Shown here: in pieces, positions 5,820 to 9,730 of the stretch
How positions within the stretch are numbered: the stretch's first letter is position 1
Layout of the letters: each line of letters starts with the position of its first letter
NCBI GenBank assembly: GCA_964508865.1
Contig: CAZDVP010000071.1
Span: forward strand, 1-9,730
Direction of reading: 5' to 3'
DNA length: 9,730 nt
Origin: UBA3263 sp964508865
GTDB taxonomy: Bacteria; Bacteroidota; Bacteroidia; Bacteroidales; Muribaculaceae
The notes under the pieces: model-generated
What the model was told of the DNA's origin: nothing
Database searches by the model: none
The model's input: the letters and a program-made list of their open reading frames with translations, nothing else
Program-made: the position numbers and the translations under genes

Positions 5820-7100
5820 ATGAAAGTCGATGTGCTTTTAGGCCTCCAGTGGGGCGATGAAGGAAAGGGCAAGGTAGTAGACGTGCTCACTCCGCGCTAC
5901 GATGTTGTGGCTCGTTTTCAGGGTGGCCCCAATGCCGGCCACACTCTTGAATTCGAAGGCAAGAAATATGTGCTCCGTTCAATCCCTTCGGGCGTTTTCC
6001 AGCATGGCCAGGTTAATATTATCGGCAACGGTGTTGTTCTCGATCCGGTGCTTTTCCGCGAAGAAGCCGAAGCTCTGCGCCAGAGCGGAGTGGATTTGAC
6101 CAAAGTTCTGAAGATTTCCAAAAAGGCGCATCTGATTCTTCCGACCCACCGCCTGCTCGATGCCGCCAACGAAGCCGCCAAGGGCGCTGCTAAAATCGGC
6201 ACCACCGGTAAAGGTATCGGCCCGACATATACCGACAAGACCTCGCGCAACGGCCTGCGCATCGGCGACACTCTGATGCCTGATTTCCGCCTGCGCTACG
6301 ACGCAGCCAAGCAGCGGCACCTGGCAATGATGGCCGGCATGGGCGTTACAGAGCATCCCACCTTGGCCGAACTGGAAAAGAACTGGCTCGAGGCAGTTGA
6401 ATATCTCCGCAACTATGATCTCATTGACTCCGAACACTATATCAACAACGCGCTCAAGCAGGGTAAAAAGGTTCTCTGCGAGGGTGCTCAGGGCACTATG
6501 CTCGACGTTGACTTCGGCTCATATCCGTTCGTCACTTCAAGCAACACCGTTACTGCCGGAGCATGCACCGGTCTGGGCGTTGCTCCCAACAAGATCGGTC
6601 GCGTGTTCGGTATTTTCAAGGCATATTGCACTCGTGTGGGCGCCGGTCCGTTCCCGACCGAACTGTTTGACGAAACCGGCAAGCGCATGCGCGACATCGG
6701 TCACGAATACGGCGCAGTTACCGGTCGCGAACGTCGCTGCGGCTGGATTGACCTCGTTGCCCTGAAATATGCCGTTATGATTAACGGTGTGACTGACCTG
6801 ATTATGATGAAGAGCGATGTGCTCGACGATTTCGACACCATTCGCGCATGCGTTGCCTATAAAATCAACGGCGAAACCGTTACGGAACTGCCCTACGACC
6901 TGCAGAGCGTTGAAATCGAACCGGTGTTTGTTGATATGCCCGGCTGGAAAACGCCCATGAATCAGATTAGCGCTGAAAGCAAACTGCCCGAGAAGTTCGT
7001 TGACTACATCGACTTCATTGAAAAGGAACTCGGTGTGCCCGTTACCATTCTGAGCGTTGGCCCGGATCGCGAGCAAACAATTGTACGCAACAATTTTTAA
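5820..7100 (+). CDS. purA: Adenylosuccinate synthetase
   Basis: A 426-residue cytoplasmic enzyme that joins IMP and aspartate using GTP to make adenylosuccinate, the committed step to AMP. The full family length is present. Motifs in order: QWGDEGKGK (10-18) with catalytic Asp13; GGPNAGHT (35-42) with His41; the signature GTTGKGIGPTYTDK with RNGLR (IMP loop); GAQGTMLDVDFGSYPFVTSSN region; VTGRERRCGW, the aspartate and IMP arginine loop; and SVGPDREQT near the C-terminus, the guanine-binding end. All recognised catalytic residues are intact. I see no separate promoter in the 45-bp gap after the Fur-like gene, so co-transcription is likely. It is followed after 18 bp by the DUF1015 gene. Confidence 0.97.
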   Translation: MKVDVLLGLQWGDEGKGKVVDVLTPRYDVVARFQGGPNAGHTLEFEGKKYVLRSIPSGVFQHGQVNIIGNGVVLDPVLFREEAEALRQSGVDLTKVLKISKKAHLILPTHRLLDAANEAAKGAAKIGTTGKGIGPTYTDKTSRNGLRIGDTLMPDFRLRYDAAKQRHLAMMAGMGVTEHPTLAELEKNWLEAVEYLRNYDLIDSEHYINNALKQGKKVLCEGAQGTMLDVDFGSYPFVTSSNTVTAGACTGLGVAPNKIGRVFGIFKAYCTRVGAGPFPTELFDETGKRMRDIGHEYGAVTGRERRCGWIDLVALKYAVMINGVTDLIMMKSDVLDDFDTIRACVAYKINGETVTELPYDLQSVEIEPVFVDMPGWKTPMNQISAESKLPEKFVDYIDFIEKELGVPVTILSVGPDREQTIVRNNF

Positions 7101-7118
7101 CCTTAAATCTCATAACCA

Positions 7119-8363
7119 ATGAAAGTTAAACCGTTTAAAGGCATCAGACCCCCGCGCGAGCTGGTTACTGAAGTAGCTTCGCGTCCCTACGACGTTCTCA
7201 ACTCTGAAGAGGCACGAGCCGAAGCAGACGGCAATCCCAAGTCGCTCTATCATATCATCAAGCCGGAAATTGACTTTCCGGTAGGAACGGACGAACATGA
7301 CGTCAGGGTGTATGAAAAGGCGGTTGAGAATTTTGAAAACTTCAAGCAGCAAGGCTGGCTCGTTCAGGACGAGAAGGAGCATTACTATATCTATGCTCAG
7401 ACAATGGATGGCCGCACGCAGTATGGCATCGTTATCGGTGCGTGCGTCGACGACTATATGACATCCAAAATCAAGAAGCATGAGCTCACCCGCAAGGATA
7501 AGGAAGAAGACCGCATGAAGCATGTGCGCATCAACAACGCCAATATAGAGCCGGTTTTCCTCGCTTTCCACGATAACGAGGTTCTCGACAAGGTTATCCG
7601 CGACGTAACTGCCGGCGAACCGGAATACGATTTCGTAGCCCCTGACGGTTTCGGCCACACATTCTGGGTTGTTGAAGAGCCAGAGCAGATTCGAACCATT
7701 ACCGAGGAATTCGAAAAAATGCCTGCAACATATATTGCCGACGGCCACCACCGCTCGGCTGCCGCCGCCCTCGTGGGTCACGAAAAAGCTCAGCAGAATC
7801 CGAATCACACCGGCTCGGAGGAATACAACTATTTCCTCGCTGTTGCTTTCCCCGCAAGCCACTTGCGCATTATCGACTATAACCGACTGGTTCGCGACCT
7901 AAACGGCTTATCTCCCGCCGAATTCCTCGAAAAGTTAGAGTATAACTTTATAGTTGAGGATAAAGGAACTGAAATCTTTACCCCTGAGAAACTGCATAAT
8001 TTTTCGCTCTATCTCGAAGGTCACTGGTACTCACTGACAGCCCGCGAAGGCACCTACGACGACTCCGACCCGATTGGTGTTCTCGACGTAACCATTTCTT
8101 CGAACCTGATTTTGCAGGATCTGCTGGCAATCGGCGATCTGCGCACTTCAAAGCGCATTGACTTTGTTGGCGGCATCCGCGGTCTGGGCGAACTCAAACG
8201 CCGCGTGGATTCCGGCGAAATGGCAGCAGCCTTAGCTCTCTATCCGGTTTCGATGAAGCAGCTTATGGACATTGCCGACACCGGCAACATTATGCCGCCC
8301 AAAACCACCTGGTTTGAGCCCAAACTACGCAGCGGCCTGATTATTCACTCGCTTAACGACTAA
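7119..8363 (+). CDS. DUF1015 family protein (function unknown)
   Basis: A 414-residue soluble protein of the DUF1015/COG4198 family with no signal peptide or membrane segment. Diagnostic elements are the N-terminal KPFKGIRPP and RPYDV (22-26), HELTRKDKEEDR (121-132), the central IADGHHR (206-212), and the C-terminal block starting MPPKTTWFEPKLRSG (392-406). The DGHHR element resembles the nucleotide-handling motif of ParB/Srx-fold proteins including ADP-dependent serine kinases (SerK, SbnI), which hints at a kinase or phosphotransfer activity; this is inference from motif likeness. In many anaerobes the gene sits by serC and serA. Here it sits 18 bp after purA and 12 bp before an oadA-like gene, with neither ser gene in view. 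Family call is strong; function is not known. Confidence 0.88.
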   Translation: MKVKPFKGIRPPRELVTEVASRPYDVLNSEEARAEADGNPKSLYHIIKPEIDFPVGTDEHDVRVYEKAVENFENFKQQGWLVQDEKEHYYIYAQTMDGRTQYGIVIGACVDDYMTSKIKKHELTRKDKEEDRMKHVRINNANIEPVFLAFHDNEVLDKVIRDVTAGEPEYDFVAPDGFGHTFWVVEEPEQIRTITEEFEKMPATYIADGHHRSAAAALVGHEKAQQNPNHTGSEEYNYFLAVAFPASHLRIIDYNRLVRDLNGLSPAEFLEKLEYNFIVEDKGTEIFTPEKLHNFSLYLEGHWYSLTAREGTYDDSDPIGVLDVTISSNLILQDLLAIGDLRTSKRIDFVGGIRGLGELKRRVDSGEMAAALALYPVSMKQLMDIADTGNIMPPKTTWFEPKLRSGLIIHSLND

Positions 8364-8375
8364 ATTCTTATAAAA

Positions 8376-9730
8376 ATGGAAAAACGTAAACTGAAAATCC
8401 GCGACCTTACGCTGCGCGACGGTCAGCAATCGCTGTTTGCCACCCGTATGCCGCAGGCCGAAATCGATAAACTCCTTCCTCTCTATGAGGATGCCGGCTT
8501 CTACATTATGGAAGTATGGGGTGGGGCAGTGCCCGACTCCGTTATGCGCTATCTCGACGAAAGCCCTTGGGACCGCCTGCGCATCATCTCCAAAGCCATG
8601 AACGGCAAGTCGCTGCTGTCGGCACTTAGCCGCGGCCGCAACCTGTTCGGCTATGTTCCTTATCCGAACTATGTTCTCGAAGGGTTCTATAAGGAAGCAA
8701 TTGCCAACGGCTTGAACGTCATGCGTATTTTCGACGCTCTCAACGACATCGACAACGTTCGCGACTCCATCAAGATGATTAACGAGCTGGGCGGCATTGC
8801 CGACGGTGCCGTTTGTTACACCGTTGACCCCAAAGACGACGACCAGCGTTCATTCTTTGCCAAGCTCTTCGACTCAAAGCCTAAAAAAATCTTCACCGAC
8901 GAATATTTCGTTGACAAGGCCAAGCAGATGGAGGCTCTCGGCGCCAAGATCATCACCCTCAAAGACATGGCAGGCCTGGTTAACCCCTCGAAAGCCGCGT
9001 CGATTATTTCAGCCCTTAAAGCTAACGTCAGCGTTCCCGTTGACTTCCACACCCACTGCACACCGGGCTACGGCCTGGCTTCGTCGCTGATGGCGATACT
9101 CAATGGCGTTGATATTCTCGACACCAACATTTGGTATTTCGGTGGTGGTTCCGCAGCTCCTGCACTGGAACTTATCTACGTGTTCTGCCGGAAATTAGGC
9201 ATCGAAGTTGAAGCAAACATGGAAGCAGTCGGCAAGATTCGCGAAGCGCTCGTTGACGTTCGCCGCTCGCTGGCTGCCTTTGACCTTCATAAAGACAAAT
9301 TCCCCCGCGACTTCGACCCGCTGGCTCCGAACGCCCTGCCCGCAGAAATCGATGCTCTCTTTGACCGCGCAATCGCCGCCGCCAAGGCCGGCAACGAGGC
9401 CGAACTGCTCGACTACTGCCACCGCATCGAGGACTATTTCGGCTTCCCCAAACCCAACGAACTGGTTCGTCAGGCCGAGGTGCCCGGCGGCATGTATTCC
9501 AACATGGTTGCCCAGCTCAAACAGCTCCAGGCGAGCGATCTGCTCGACGATGCAATGAAGCTCATTCCGAAGGTGCGCCGCGACGCCGGCCTGATTCCGC
9601 TTGTAACTCCCACGTCGCAAATCGTGGGCTCGCAGGCCGTCAGCCTCGCGCTCGACCGCAAGAAAGGCAAACCCGACTACTCTACGCCTTCAATGCAATT
9701 CACCTCGCTCGTTAAAGGCGAGTACGGCCA
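8376..9730 (+). CDS. oadA: OadA/pyruvate carboxylase subunit B-type carboxyltransferase, N-terminal part (runs off the right edge)
   Basis: An open frame of 451 complete codons from the ATG at 8376, uninterrupted to the window end. It is the biotin-dependent carboxyltransferase of the oxaloacetate decarboxylase alpha / pyruvate carboxylase B family, moving a carboxyl group between oxaloacetate or pyruvate and biotin. The TIM barrel shows LTLRDGQQSLFATRM (11-25; Asp15 metal ligand), MEVWGGA, RIFDALND (117-124), LKDMAG (195-200; Lys196 is the expected carboxylated lysine) and DFHTHCTPGYG (223-233; His225 and His227 metal ligands). The conserved PYC/OADA C-terminal region follows: PGGMYSNMVAQL and PLVTPTSQIVG. 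The barrel has GQQS where many relatives have AHQS, and GGGSAAP where they have SGGTSHP. Whether a biotinyl domain is fused lies outside the window, as do partners that would decide decarboxylase against carboxylase. The leader is AT-rich, 12 bp after the DUF1015 gene. Confidence 0.9.
   Translation, partial: MEKRKLKIRDLTLRDGQQSLFATRMPQAEIDKLLPLYEDAGFYIMEVWGGAVPDSVMRYLDESPWDRLRIISKAMNGKSLLSALSRGRNLFGYVPYPNYVLEGFYKEAIANGLNVMRIFDALNDIDNVRDSIKMINELGGIADGAVCYTVDPKDDDQRSFFAKLFDSKPKKIFTDEYFVDKAKQMEALGAKIITLKDMAGLVNPSKAASIISALKANVSVPVDFHTHCTPGYGLASSLMAILNGVDILDTNIWYFGGGSAAPALELIYVFCRKLGIEVEANMEAVGKIREALVDVRRSLAAFDLHKDKFPRDFDPLAPNALPAEIDALFDRAIAAAKAGNEAELLDYCHRIEDYFGFPKPNELVRQAEVPGGMYSNMVAQLKQLQASDLLDDAMKLIPKVRRDAGLIPLVTPTSQIVGSQAVSLALDRKKGKPDYSTPSMQFTSLVKGEYG

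Noticed and set aside
7110..7862. 250-codon open frame on the minus strand opposite the DUF1015 gene
   Set aside because: It overlaps the start of a clear family member, has no recognisable domain and no promoter, and fits a codon-bias shadow.
1..9730. Mobile elements, CRISPR arrays, tRNA or rRNA genes
   Set aside because: I saw no transposase or integrase motif, no regular spaced repeat and no tRNA-like cloverleaf; all long stretches are explained by metabolic genes.

Overview
The window looks like a chromosomal segment from an anaerobic gut Bacteroidales, most plausibly Muribaculaceae-like. This rests on promoters of the Bacteroidetes form (TTTG, about 20 bp, TAnnTTTG), AT-rich leaders without Shine-Dalgarno motifs, moderately GC-rich genes, and protein types usual in that order (large PurL, an OmpA-domain envelope protein with the AHSDDTG motif, DUF1015, a Bacteroidales-type OadA/PycB). 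The taxonomic call is inference. No mobile element, tRNA, rRNA or CRISPR array was seen, and no gene-free stretch exceeds 300 bases.

Left part (1-993): the first 78 codons of purL run leftwards off the window from a strong promoter. Divergent to it is a small exported OmpA-domain protein. A hairpin at 962-993 separates that gene from the convergent operon that follows.

Centre (1016-5202, minus strand): a compact three-gene operon in the order frc (formyl-CoA:oxalate CoA-transferase), oxc (oxalyl-CoA decarboxylase) and an AEC-family transporter. This is a complete oxalate-to-formate pathway. FRC moves CoA from formyl-CoA to oxalate. OXC decarboxylates oxalyl-CoA to formyl-CoA, consuming a proton. 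The transporter is the likely route for oxalate in and/or formate out. The gene order resembles the E. coli yfdW-yfdU-yfdV segment. Its candidate promoter is bracketed by an exact 10-bp inverted repeat. This operon is the main point of interest.

Right part (5267-9730, plus strand): a Fur-fold regulator lacking the usual sensory metal ligands, purA (adenylosuccinate synthetase), a DUF1015 protein, and the first 451 codons of an OadA/pyruvate carboxylase B-type carboxyltransferase that runs off the window. Spacers are 45, 18 and 12 bp, so these four are probably one transcript. The promoter before the Fur-like gene has the same -7 octamer and spacing as the purL promoter.

Together the window joins purine synthesis (purL, purA), C4/pyruvate carboxylation chemistry (oadA-like) and a self-contained oxalate catabolism cassette whose product, formate, could in principle feed one-carbon and purine synthesis. 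That last link is speculation.
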